A stretch of 33,913 nt of DNA from Roseospira navarrensis. GTDB lineage: Bacteria; Pseudomonadota; Alphaproteobacteria; Rhodospirillales; Rhodospirillaceae. The notes under the pieces are model-generated. The model was not told the DNA's origin, searched no databases, and saw nothing but the letters and a program-made list of their open reading frames with translations. The DNA lies in NCBI RefSeq assembly GCF_009601025.1, contig NZ_WIVE01000044.1, forward strand, positions 1 through 33,913, read 5' to 3'. A program made the position numbers and the translations under genes. Below are positions 1-9,318 of the stretch, piece after piece. The number at the start of each line of letters is the position of its first letter. Within the stretch, counting starts at the first letter, position 1.

Positions 1-26
1 CCGGGCGCGGGCACCTGTTGTCCGAG

Positions 27-80
27 CGGATGAGCGCCGACGCCTTGGTGTCTCCGTGTCTTGGTGGTTCTTTTGCCCGG
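27..80 (+). repeat. Dispersed CCTTGGTGTC repeat, copy 1
   Basis: This stretch shares the core GACGCCTTGGTGTCTCCGTG and the following TTGGTGGTTC with two further copies at about 6211-6317 and 6386-6492. It lies just downstream of the stop codon of the minus-strand DUF6489-like gene. Only one arm of the hairpin seen in the third copy is present. It looks like a non-coding dispersed intergenic repeat. Confidence 0.7.
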
Positions 81-95
81 TCAGGGGGACGCGGC

Positions 96-371
96 TCACT
101 CCCGGTCGCCGCTGTGACCGGACCCGCCGGTGGCGCGGCTGGCGGCCTGGGCGAACTGCTGCCAGAAGAATTTCTGCAACTGCTCCAGGTTGCCGATCTG
201 GTGCGGCAGCCAGGTCTTGAACAGCACCTCCGGATCGGTCGCCGCCAGATTGGCCTCCAGCCGTTCCTGAAGCTGGGCCATCAGCGCCGTCTGCATCGGC
301 TGCACGTCGGGCAGGCCGAGGAAGGCGCGGGCCTCTTCCGGGGTGCAGTCCACGTCGATGTGCAGCTTCAT
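96..371 (-). CDS. DUF6489-like small conserved protein
   Basis: The protein has 91 residues and starts [20 protein letters not shown]. It resembles the short alphaproteobacterial family called DUF6489, whose function is unknown; I recognise it from the [15 protein letters not shown]...LGLPDV opening. The middle is helical and rich in Leu, Gln and aromatic residues ([19 protein letters not shown]), with no signal peptide or membrane segment. The frame stays open further upstream to about 458, but that part is Arg/Pro-rich and translates a tandem palindrome, so the ATG at 371 is preferred. It is divergent from the YyaL-like gene and shares a short intergenic region with it. Confidence 0.75.
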   Translation of the reverse strand: MKLHIDVDCTPEEARAFLGLPDVQPMQTALMAQLQERLEANLAATDPEVLFKTWLPHQIGNLEQLQKFFWQQFAQAASRATGGSGHSGDRE

Positions 372-394
372 GCCGGCGTCTCCCTGGCCCTCCC

Positions 395-420
395 GGGGAC
401 GGTCCCGGGGACGGTCCCCG
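395..420. repeat. Tandem GGGGACGGTCCC palindromes
   Basis: The 12-mer GGGGACGGTCCC occurs twice back to back (395-406 and 407-418). Each contains the odd palindrome GGGAC-G-GTCCC, and a degenerate third copy follows near 432-440. It sits between two divergent genes, so it may be an operator, or a REP-like palindrome of the GGGGAC...GTCCCC type. The rest of the 372-536 gap shows no clear promoter. Confidence 0.55.
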
Positions 421-536
421 GTTGCAGGGCGGGGGGACCGTTCCAACCTTATCCCCAACCCTGAGCGATCGCATCCGGGGAGTCAAACGCCAACACCCCG
501 GTCGACCGCCCGCCGCCGCGACGAGGACCGCCACCG

Positions 537-2618
<2,082 letters not shown>

Positions 2619-2802
2619 TGAGGGATGATCCCGATCGGCCCTGACCCGGACCCGTGCGGGGCAGGGACTCCGCCGCGTCCCGGCACCCGGCAGATCGGGT
2701 CCCGACGTCCTCCAGATATGCTACCACAGAGGCGATCGGCCCAGGCCTGACGCGACCGGCCCGGGCGCACCCCGCACATGTTCGGAAGGGAGACCCCACA
2801 CC

Positions 2803-3783
2803 ATGTCCACCGTTCACGCCATCCGCTTTCACGAGACCGGCGGCCCCGAGGTCCTGCGCTGGGAGGCCGTCGAGGTCGGCGACCCCGGTCCCGGGCAGGT
2901 GCGGGTGCGCCACACGGCGGTCGGCCTGAACTTCCTGGACACCTATCACCGCAGCGGGCTCTATCCCATGCCGCTGCCGTCGGGCATCGGCATGGAGGGC
3001 GCCGGCGTCATCGAGGCGGTGGGCGAGGGGGTGACCGAGTTGGCGGTCGGGGACCGGGTGGCCTATGGCACCGGCCCCATCGGCTCGTACAGCGAGGCGC
3101 GGGTGATGGCGCCCGGGTCGCTGGTCAGGATTCCGGACGGCATCGACGACCCCACCGCCGCCGCCATGATGCTGCAGGGGTTGACGGTGCAGTACCTGAT
3201 CCGCCGCCTGTTCCCGGTGGAACCGGGCATGACCGTGCTGTTCCATGCCGCCGCCGGCGGGGTGGGTCTGATCGCCTGCCAGTGGCTGAAGCATATCGGG
3301 GCCACGGTGATCGGCACCGTGGGCTCGCCGGAGAAAGCCGAGTTGGCCAAGGCCAACGGCTGCGATCATACCATCCTGTACCGGGACGAGGACTTCGTGG
3401 CCCGGGTGAAGGAGATCACCGGCGGGGCCGGCGTGCCGGTGGTCTATGACGGCGTCGGCAAGGATGTGTTCGAGGGGTCTCTGGACTGCCTCGCCCGGCG
3501 CGGCATGATGGTGACGTATGGAAACGCCTCCGGGCCGGTGCCGGCCATTTCGCCGCTCACGCTGAACGCCAAGGGCTCGTTGTTCCTGACCCGGCCGAAG
3601 CTGATGGACTACACCGCGACCCGGGCCGAACTGGTGGCCGCCGCCGAGGACCTGTTCGGGGTCGTGGCGTCCGGCGCGGTGCAGATCGCGGTCAACCAGA
3701 CCTATCCGCTGAAGGAGGCGGCGCAGGCCCAGCGCGATCTGGAGGGGCGCAAGACGACCGGCTCGACGGTGCTGCTGCCGTAG
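2803..3783 (+). CDS. qor: Zinc-free quinone oxidoreductase (zeta-crystallin type)
   Basis: The 326-residue protein belongs to the medium-chain dehydrogenase/reductase superfamily and should reduce quinones or reactive carbonyls with NADPH in the cytoplasm. The N-terminal GroES-like domain has the family pattern VGLNFLDTYHRSGLYP. The Rossmann nucleotide-binding motif HAAAGGVG lies near residue 148, followed by GATVIGTVGSPEKAELAKANG. Zinc-ligand cysteines of alcohol dehydrogenases are absent, which fits the quinone oxidoreductase branch. The ATG is preceded by AAGGGAG about 10 bases upstream. The C-terminus ends in the usual DLEGRKTTGSTVLLP. It sits directly upstream of the parS cluster. Confidence 0.9.
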   Translation: MSTVHAIRFHETGGPEVLRWEAVEVGDPGPGQVRVRHTAVGLNFLDTYHRSGLYPMPLPSGIGMEGAGVIEAVGEGVTELAVGDRVAYGTGPIGSYSEARVMAPGSLVRIPDGIDDPTAAAMMLQGLTVQYLIRRLFPVEPGMTVLFHAAAGGVGLIACQWLKHIGATVIGTVGSPEKAELAKANGCDHTILYRDEDFVARVKEITGGAGVPVVYDGVGKDVFEGSLDCLARRGMMVTYGNASGPVPAISPLTLNAKGSLFLTRPKLMDYTATRAELVAAAEDLFGVVASGAVQIAVNQTYPLKEAAQAQRDLEGRKTTGSTVLLP

Positions 3784-3818
3784 TCGGCGGGCTCGGTCGC
3801 GGGCTTGCGGCCGGGGCA

Positions 3819-3834
3819 TGTTTCACGTGAAACA
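3819..3834. promoter_or_regulatory. parS: parS centromere site 1
   Basis: This is the perfect 16-bp palindrome TGTTTCACGTGAAACA, which matches the widely conserved bacterial parS consensus bound by ParB. It is the first of three sites within 110 bp. The parA-parB genes lie about 3.6 kb downstream in this same window, which supports the call. Confidence 0.93.
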
Positions 3835-3866
3835 AGGGGCGGGTGCCCCGTCGGTCCGCGGGCGCA

Positions 3867-3882
3867 TGTTTCACGTGAAACA
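3867..3882. promoter_or_regulatory. parS: parS centromere site 2
   Basis: A second perfect TGTTTCACGTGAAACA palindrome starts 48 bp after the first. Clustered sites of this kind load ParB-CTP clamps for chromosome partition. Confidence 0.93.
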
Positions 3883-3912
3883 GGATGGGCCCGGGGTTAT
3901 GACCCTGATCGG

Positions 3913-3928
3913 CGTTTCACGTGAAACA
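3913..3928. promoter_or_regulatory. parS: parS centromere site 3 (one mismatch)
   Basis: CGTTTCACGTGAAACA differs from the consensus only at the outermost base (C for T). It starts 46 bp after site 2. The near-even spacing (48 and 46 bp) is noteworthy. Confidence 0.88.
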
Positions 3929-3956
3929 TCTGCGGGGGGCGCTGCCTTGCCCCCAC

Positions 3957-4038
3957 CCGGCGCGACTGCGCCGGCGCGGCGAAGCCGCGGAGCCGCGCGC
4001 CCCGCAGGGGCGCTGCGGCGAGAAAAAAAGACTCGCCG
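3957..4038 (-). repeat. Dispersed palindromic repeat family B, copy 1
   Basis: Read on the minus strand, this about 80-bp element (CGCCGCAGCGCC...GGGGCGCGCGGCTCCGC) closely matches 20123-20202 on the plus strand. Both carry an AGTCTTT...T-rich edge and end in a GCCGG/CAGTCG block. In one frame it translates to a recurring peptide like AAPLRGARLRGFAAPAQS, a source of spurious ORFs. At its edge CGGCGAG (4016-4022) pairs with CTCGCCG (4032-4038) around an A-rich loop. With the parS sites this fills most of the 423-bp gap between qor and mnmG; I see no gene in the remainder. Confidence 0.75.
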
Positions 4039-4206
4039 GTGCTGGCTCCTCTTCCACGCATGGACCGCGGCGCGTCACACGCGCCGCCGATGGATATGAA
4101 CCGTGCGCGGCGCGCGTCCGCTTGACGGCGCGGTCCGGCGCCCCGATCTTCCCCGCACAGACCGTGCCTCCGCGCCCCATCCTTCGTCCGGACTGAACCG
4201 CGCCCC

Positions 4207-6177
4207 ATGACCGCTCCGCCCCTTCCGCCCCACGACGATCCGCTGGCGGCCTTGTGCCTGTCCCCCGCCACCGCCGAACTCCACCCGACCGACGTGCTGG
4301 TGGTGGGCGGCGGCCATGCCGGCACCGAGGCCGCCGCCGCCGCCGCCCGCATGGGGGCGCGCACGGTTCTGGTCACGCACGACCGGGCCGCCATCGGCGT
4401 CATGTCCTGCAACCCGGCCATCGGCGGCCTGGGCAAGGGACACCTGGCGCGCGAGATCGACGCCCTGGACGGCCTGATGGCGCGGGCCATCGACCGCTCC
4501 GGCCTCCAGTTCCGCGTGCTCAATCGGTCCAAGGGCCCCGCCGTGCGCGGCCCGCGCGCCCAGGCCGACCGCCGCCTGTACCGCGCGGCCATCCAGACCC
4601 TGCTGGTCGAGACCCCGAACCTCGCCGTCGTCGAAGGCGCGGTCGAGGACCTGCTGACCGAACCCGGCCCCGACGGTCGCCACCGGGTTGCCGGCGTGGT
4701 GCTGGCCGACGGCCGCGTGCTGCGCGCGGGCGCGGTGGTGCTGACCACCGGCACCTTCCTGCGCGGCCTGATCCACCGGGGGGCCGAGACCGAGCCCGGC
4801 GGCCGCGTCGGCTGTCCGCCCGCCGTGGGCCTGTCGGCTGCCCTGTCCCGGCTGGGCCTGCCGCTCGGGCGGCTGAAGACCGGCACGCCACCCCGCCTGG
4901 ACGGCCGCACCATCGATTGGGCGGTGCTGCAGGCGCAGCCCGGCGACACCCCGCCCGAGCCGTTCTCCACCCTGACGGACCGCATCACGGTCCCCCAGAT
5001 CCCCTGCCACATCACCGCCACCACCCCGGCGACCCACGCCGTGATCCGCGACAACCTGGGCCGCTCGGCGTTGTATGGCGGCCGGATCGAGAGCGTCGGC
5101 CCGCGCTACTGTCCCAGCATCGAGGACAAGATCGTCCGCTTTGCCGACCGCGACCATCACCAGATCTTCCTGGAGCCCGAGGGCCTCGACGACCCGACCA
5201 TCTATCCCAACGGCATCTCCACCAGCCTGCCGGCCGAGGTGCAGGCGGCCCTGGTGGCCACCATCCCCGGCCTGGAGCACGCCGCCATCCTCCAGCCCGG
5301 GTACGCCATCGAATACGACCACGTGGACCCCCGCGTGCTGCGCCCGACCCTGGAGGTCGCCACGGTGCCCGGCCTGTTCCTGGCCGGCCAGATCAACGGC
5401 ACCACCGGCTACGAAGAGGCCGGTGCGCTCGGCCTGCAGGCCGGGGTCAATGCCGCGCTGGTGGCGGGGCAGGGGGGCGCCGATCCGGTCGCCGGGCGAG
5501 CTGACCGGCCCGCCTTCACCCTGGACCGGGCCGAGGGCTATCTGGGCGTCATGGTGGACGACCTGGTGATGCGCGGTGTGACCGAGCCCTACCGGATGTT
5601 CACCAGCCGGGCCGAGTACCGGCTGCGTCTGCGCGCCGACAACGCCGACCAGCGGCTGACGGATCGGGGCCTTGCCGTTGGCGTGGTGGGTCCGGTCCGC
5701 GCCACGGCCTGGACCGTGAAGCGCGACGGGCTGGCCGCCGCCGAGGCGTTGACCCGGTCCCTGTCCATGACCCCGGCCGACCTGGCCCGCGCCGGCTGGA
5801 CGGTGAACCAGGACGGCCAGCGCCGCACCGCCTTCGACTTGCTGGCCCAGCCGGACGTGACCCTGGAGCGCCTGACCACGCTGTGGCCCGAGCTGGCCGG
5901 CATCGCGCCCGAGATCGCGGGCCATGTGGAGGTCGCCGCGCGCTATGATCGCTACCTGGCCCGCATGGACCGGGACATCGCCGCCTATCGCCGCGACGAG
6001 GATTTGCGCCTGCCCGAGGACCTGGACTTCGCCGCCATCGGCAGCCTGTCCAACGAGGTCCGCCAGGTGCTGACCCGCGCCCGCCCCGCGACCCTGGGCG
6101 CCGCCGCCCGCCTGCCGGGCATGACTCCGGCCGCGGTCACGGCCCTGCTGGCCTACACGCGCCGCCGCTCGGCCTGA
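4207..6177 (+). CDS. mnmG: MnmG, tRNA U34 carboxymethylaminomethylation subunit
   Basis: The 656-residue FAD protein partners with MnmE to install the 5-carboxymethylaminomethyl group on wobble uridine 34 of certain tRNAs. The FAD-binding motif [15 protein letters not shown] lies near residues 29-43, followed by [20 protein letters not shown], the second conserved block [21 protein letters not shown], and the C-terminal [13 protein letters not shown] and [17 protein letters not shown] signatures. The N-terminus has about 20-25 more residues than the E. coli protein; no closer ATG exists. mnmE, the usual upstream neighbour, is not here. The gene begins the mnmG-rsmG-parA-parB run, separated from rsmG by 437 bp of repeats. 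Confidence 0.96.
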   Translation: MTAPPLPPHDDPLAALCLSPATAELHPTDVLVVGGGHAGTEAAAAAARMGARTVLVTHDRAAIGVMSCNPAIGGLGKGHLAREIDALDGLMARAIDRSGLQFRVLNRSKGPAVRGPRAQADRRLYRAAIQTLLVETPNLAVVEGAVEDLLTEPGPDGRHRVAGVVLADGRVLRAGAVVLTTGTFLRGLIHRGAETEPGGRVGCPPAVGLSAALSRLGLPLGRLKTGTPPRLDGRTIDWAVLQAQPGDTPPEPFSTLTDRITVPQIPCHITATTPATHAVIRDNLGRSALYGGRIESVGPRYCPSIEDKIVRFADRDHHQIFLEPEGLDDPTIYPNGISTSLPAEVQAALVATIPGLEHAAILQPGYAIEYDHVDPRVLRPTLEVATVPGLFLAGQINGTTGYEEAGALGLQAGVNAALVAGQGGADPVAGRADRPAFTLDRAEGYLGVMVDDLVMRGVTEPYRMFTSRAEYRLRLRADNADQRLTDRGLAVGVVGPVRATAWTVKRDGLAAAEALTRSLSMTPADLARAGWTVNQDGQRRTAFDLLAQPDVTLERLTTLWPELAGIAPEIAGHVEVAARYDRYLARMDRDIAAYRRDEDLRLPEDLDFAAIGSLSNEVRQVLTRARPATLGAAARLPGMTPAAVTALLAYTRRRSA

Positions 6178-6210
6178 CGGCTCGGGCCGACTCGCGTCTG
6201 TCGCCGGGCC

Positions 6211-6317
6211 ATGATGTCCGGGCGGATGTGAGCCGACGCCTTGGTGTCTCCGTGCCGTGGTGGTTCTTGTGCCGCCCGGGTGGCGGAATTCACCACAGAG
6301 CCACAGAGGACACGAAG
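6211..6317 (+). repeat. Dispersed CCTTGGTGTC repeat, copy 2
   Basis: The stretch GATGTCCGGGCGGATGTGAG starting at 6213, then CCGACGCCTTGGTGTCTCCG, recurs 175 bp downstream. The far arm here is degenerate (CACCACAGAGCCACAGAGGA). Together with copy 3 it occupies the mnmG-rsmG gap (6178-6614), in which I see no gene. Confidence 0.75.
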
Positions 6318-6385
6318 CGGGCGTCACCCGCCGCCCCGTCGTGCGTCGCCGTGGCGGGGGTCCGTTGCCTCGCCGGACCCGGGCC

Positions 6386-6492
6386 ACGATGTCCGGGCGG
6401 ATGTGAGCCGACGCCTTGGTGTCTCCGTGTCTTGGTGGTTCTTGTTCCGCCCGGGTGGCGGCGTTCACCACCAAGACACCAAGGCACCAAGG
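6386..6492 (+). repeat. Dispersed CCTTGGTGTC repeat, copy 3, with long hairpin
   Basis: This is a tandem copy of 6211-6317. Its left arm (CCTTGGTGTC...GTCTTGGTGG, about 6413-6440) is complementary to the right arm (CCACCAAGACACCAAGG..., about 6466-6492). The result is an imperfect hairpin with arms of about 27 bp, of the kind seen as dispersed non-coding repeats in many bacterial genomes. Confidence 0.78.
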
Positions 6493-6614
6493 GGCGTCCA
6501 CCCGGCCGTCCCGCAATCCGCGCCACCGCAGGGGCAGACAGGCCGGGCCGTCTCGGGTATGACGGCCCCGCCTCCTTCCCCTGCGTCATCTGCCCGTCGA
6601 GGACCCGCGTTCCC

Positions 6615-7472
6615 ATGGCTCCCTCCCGTTCCCGTCCGCCCTCCGGAGGGCCGCCCCCGGGCCGTCGTGCCGGCGACCGCCGTCCACCCCGTGATCCGCA
6701 CACCCGCGCGGCCCGGGACGGGCGCGGTCCCGGCCCTGGTCGGCGGTCCCCGCCCGCGCTGGAGCTGCCGCCGGAGGCGGAACGGCGCGCCCGTCTGGCC
6801 GCCGCGCTCGATCTGGACCCCGCCGCCGTCGCCCACGACTCGCTGGCCCGTCTGACCACCCTGGTGGAGCTGCTGGCCACCTGGACCCAGCGGATCAACC
6901 TGATCGGTCCGGCCACGCTGCCGGACGCCTGGGACCGCCATATCGTCGAGTCGGCTGCGCTGCTCCCCCTGATCCCCGCCGACGCGCGCCGACTCGCCGA
7001 CCTGGGATCGGGGGCCGGCTTTCCCGGGCTGGTGCTCGCCATTCTGGGCGCGCCCGACGTCCACCTGGTCGAATCGGACCAGCGCAAGGCCGCCTTTCTG
7101 CGCGAGGCCGCCCGGGTGACCGAAACGCCGGTGACGGTCCATGCCCACCGGATCGAGGCCCTGGACCCGCTCGCCGCCCACGTGGTGACGGCAAGAGCCC
7201 TGGCCCCGCTCACGGATCTGCTGCCGATGGTGACCCGTCACCTCGCGCCGGAGGGCACCGCGCTGCTGCCCAAGGGCCGCACCGCCGACGACGAATTGAC
7301 CGCCTGCGCCGATCGGTGGATCATGCGCGTCACACGTCGCCCGGCCCCCGACGTTTCCGCCCGCGCCTCCTCATCTCAGGCCCCCGCCGTCGCAGGGGGG
7401 GCGGGTGATGGCGGCGGGCCCGGGACCATCCTCATCCTTCGGGAGATCCGCCGTGTCGCCACCGACACCTGA
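6615..7472 (+). CDS. rsmG: RsmG, 16S rRNA G527 N7-methyltransferase
   Basis: RsmG methylates N7 of G527 in 16S rRNA using S-adenosylmethionine. The motif LADLGSGAGFPGLVLAI lies near residue 127, followed by HLVESDQRKAAFLREAARV and VVTARALAPLTDLL, all typical of the family. From the ATG at 6615 the protein is 285 residues, longer than the usual about 210, because the first 45-50 residues are a Pro/Arg-rich segment without family similarity. The frame is open further upstream to 6228, but that part translates the dispersed repeats and is not credible. A later non-ATG start near 6760 cannot be excluded. The stop overlaps the start of parA by 20 bases, suggesting co-translation. Confidence 0.9.
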   Translation: MAPSRSRPPSGGPPPGRRAGDRRPPRDPHTRAARDGRGPGPGRRSPPALELPPEAERRARLAAALDLDPAAVAHDSLARLTTLVELLATWTQRINLIGPATLPDAWDRHIVESAALLPLIPADARRLADLGSGAGFPGLVLAILGAPDVHLVESDQRKAAFLREAARVTETPVTVHAHRIEALDPLAAHVVTARALAPLTDLLPMVTRHLAPEGTALLPKGRTADDELTACADRWIMRVTRRPAPDVSARASSSQAPAVAGGAGDGGGPGTILILREIRRVATDT

Positions 7473-8259
7473 CGCCCGGCCGCACATCCTGGCCATCGCC
7501 AACCAGAAGGGCGGTGTGGGCAAGACCACCACCGCCATCAATCTGGCGACCGCCCTGGCCGCCACGCGCAAGCGCGTGCTGGTCATCGACCTGGACCCCC
7601 AGGGCAACGCCTCGACCGGATTCGGCATCCCGCGCGAGGCGCGGCGCCAGGACACCTACCGCCTGCTGTCCGGGGACCTGACCCTGGAGCGCGCGGGCCT
7701 TGCGACCGAGGTTCCGGGCCTGACGGTCATTCCCGCCGGCCCGGATCTGGCGGGCGCGGAGGTGGAGCTGGTGCAGGCCGACCGGCGCGAACACCGGCTG
7801 GCCGACGCGCTCACGCGCGGCCTGCCCGAAGCGGGGGTGGACTACATCCTGATCGACTGCCCGCCGGCCCTCGGGCTGCTCACCATCAACGGGCTGGTGG
7901 CGGCCCACGCGGTGCTGATTCCGCTGCAGTGCGAGTTCTTTGCCCTGGAGGGCATCAGCCAGTTGACCCGGACCATCGAACGGGTGAAGGGCCGCTTCAA
8001 CCCGGCCCTGACCCTCCAGGGCATCGTGCTGACCATGTTCGACAAGCGCAACAACCTGTCGGAGACCGTGGCGGAGGATGTGCGCGGCTACTTCGGCGAC
8101 AAGGTCTACCGCACGGTGATCCCCCGCAACGTGCGCGTCTCGGAAGCCCCGTCGCACGGCAAGCCGGTGCTGCTGTACGATACCGGATGCGCCGGGTCCA
8201 AGGCCTACATCCAACTGGCGGGCGAGTTGCTCCGCCAGCACAAGACACTGGCGGCATAG
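7453..8259 (+). CDS. parA: ParA chromosome-partitioning ATPase
   Basis: ParA is the deviant Walker ATPase that binds DNA non-specifically and moves ParB-parS complexes. The protein carries KGGVGKTT at residues 19-26, VIDLDPQGNASTGFG (Walker A'), and the Walker B-like YILIDCPPALGLL, then ALEGISQLTRTIERVK, all standard for chromosomal ParA/Soj. The GTG at 7453 is chosen because GGGAG lies about 7 bases upstream and the resulting N-terminus is short, giving 268 residues. An ATG at 7405 in the same frame lies inside rsmG and adds a Gly/Ser/Pro tail with no family match. The start overlaps the end of rsmG, and parB follows after 4 bases. Confidence 0.95.
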   Translation: MSPPTPDARPHILAIANQKGGVGKTTTAINLATALAATRKRVLVIDLDPQGNASTGFGIPREARRQDTYRLLSGDLTLERAGLATEVPGLTVIPAGPDLAGAEVELVQADRREHRLADALTRGLPEAGVDYILIDCPPALGLLTINGLVAAHAVLIPLQCEFFALEGISQLTRTIERVKGRFNPALTLQGIVLTMFDKRNNLSETVAEDVRGYFGDKVYRTVIPRNVRVSEAPSHGKPVLLYDTGCAGSKAYIQLAGELLRQHKTLAA

Positions 8260-8263
8260 GCCC

Positions 8264-9238
8264 ATGGCGAAACGACAGACCCTGGGGCGCGGCCTGTCCG
8301 CGCTGTTCGGAGAGGACATGCCGGCCGAAACCCCGGAGACCAGCGACAGCGGCGCGGCGGACCCCGGCACGGCCAGCGGCGGGGCGGGGCGCGGCGTGCG
8401 TCTGATCCCCGTGGACCGGCTGGCGCCCAGCCCGTACCAGCCCCGGCGCACCTTCGACGAGGCGGGCCTGGACGAACTGGCTGAAAGCCTGCGCGTGCGC
8501 GGCGTGCTTCAGCCGCTGCTGGCGCGCCCGGATCCGAACAGCCCCGGGGCGTTCGAGATCGTCGCCGGCGAGCGCCGCTGGCGCGCCGCCCAGCGCGCCG
8601 GCCTGCACGAGGTGCCGGTGCTGCTGCGGGACCTGGACGACCGCGAGACCCTGGAGGTCGCGCTCGTCGAGAACCTGCAGCGCGCCGACCTGAACCCCAT
8701 CGAGGAGGCCGAGGGCTATCGCCGCCTGGTGGACGAGTTCGACCACTCCCAGGAGGATCTGGCCGAGGTGGTCGGCAAGAGCCGCAGCCATGTGGCCAAC
8801 GCCATGCGCCTGTTGCAACTGCCGGTGGGCGTCCGCGACATGGTGTCGGAGGGCGCGCTCAGCGCCGGTCACGCCCGCGCCCTGCTGACCCTGGAGAACC
8901 CGACGATCTTCGCCGAGGAGGTGGTGCGCAAGGGCCTGAACGTGCGCCAGACCGAAGCGCTGGCCCGGCAGGCGGCCAATCGCCCCGCCCAGGCGCGGCC
9001 CCGCCGGTCGCGGGAGGGCGCGGCCGTGGACAAGGACGCCGATACCCTGGCCCTGGAACGCGACCTGGGCGCGCAGCTCGGCATGACCGTGTCCATCGAC
9101 CAGAAGAGCAGCGGCGGCGGCACCGTGACCGTGACGTGGCAGAGCCTCGCCCAGCTTGACGAGATCCTGGCCCGCCTGTCCTCCGGCACGCCCGCCAACG
9201 GCCCGGACGACGGCCCCGCAGACGGCCACGATTGGTGA
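8264..9238 (+). CDS. parB: ParB centromere-binding CTPase
   Basis: The 324-residue ParB binds parS and slides along DNA as a CTP-dependent clamp. The N-terminal LGRGLSALFGE is the ParA-contacting peptide. The ParB/Srx domain follows with SPYQPRR, the CTP-binding GERRWR at residues 102-107, and ENLQRADLNPIEEAEGY. A helix-turn-helix (QEDLAEVVGKSRSHVANAMR) contacts parS, and the C-terminal VTVTWQSLAQLDEILARLS region should dimerise. The gene begins 4 bases after parA, so it is almost certainly co-transcribed. Its likely targets are the three parS sites at 3819-3928. Confidence 0.96.
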   Translation: MAKRQTLGRGLSALFGEDMPAETPETSDSGAADPGTASGGAGRGVRLIPVDRLAPSPYQPRRTFDEAGLDELAESLRVRGVLQPLLARPDPNSPGAFEIVAGERRWRAAQRAGLHEVPVLLRDLDDRETLEVALVENLQRADLNPIEEAEGYRRLVDEFDHSQEDLAEVVGKSRSHVANAMRLLQLPVGVRDMVSEGALSAGHARALLTLENPTIFAEEVVRKGLNVRQTEALARQAANRPAQARPRRSREGAAVDKDADTLALERDLGAQLGMTVSIDQKSSGGGTVTVTWQSLAQLDEILARLSSGTPANGPDDGPADGHDW

Positions 9239-9246
9239 GATGGATC

Positions 9247-9278
9247 GGCCATGAACCGGACAGGTCCGGTTCATGGCC
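9247..9278. terminator. Perfect 15-bp palindrome between parB and rpoN
   Basis: GGCCATGAACCGGAC (9247-9261) and its exact complement (9264-9278) are separated by only 2 bases. A second hairpin, CCGCCGC-TTC-GCGGCGG, follows at 9280-9296. Lying between two convergent genes, they could act as a bidirectional terminator, although no T-tract is present. A related hairpin lies on the other side of rpoN at 10897-10928. Confidence 0.6.
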
Positions 9279-9318
9279 TCCGCCGCTTCGCGGCGGCCGT
9301 TGCGCGCCCCTCGCGCGG

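Noticed and set aside
440-460. A DnaA-box-like CTTATCCCCA as sign of a replication origin
   Set aside because: It is single and has a mismatch to TTATCCACA; there is no cluster or AT-rich unwinding region, so no origin is called even though parS is nearby.
4075-6516. An 813-codon antisense frame over mnmG
   Set aside because: It lies wholly opposite mnmG and the repeats, and its product is biased towards Gly, Ala, Gln and His with no recognisable domain.
6228-6614. An upstream extension of rsmG giving 414 residues
   Set aside because: It translates the dispersed CCTTGGTGTC repeats, so the apparent coding is chance.
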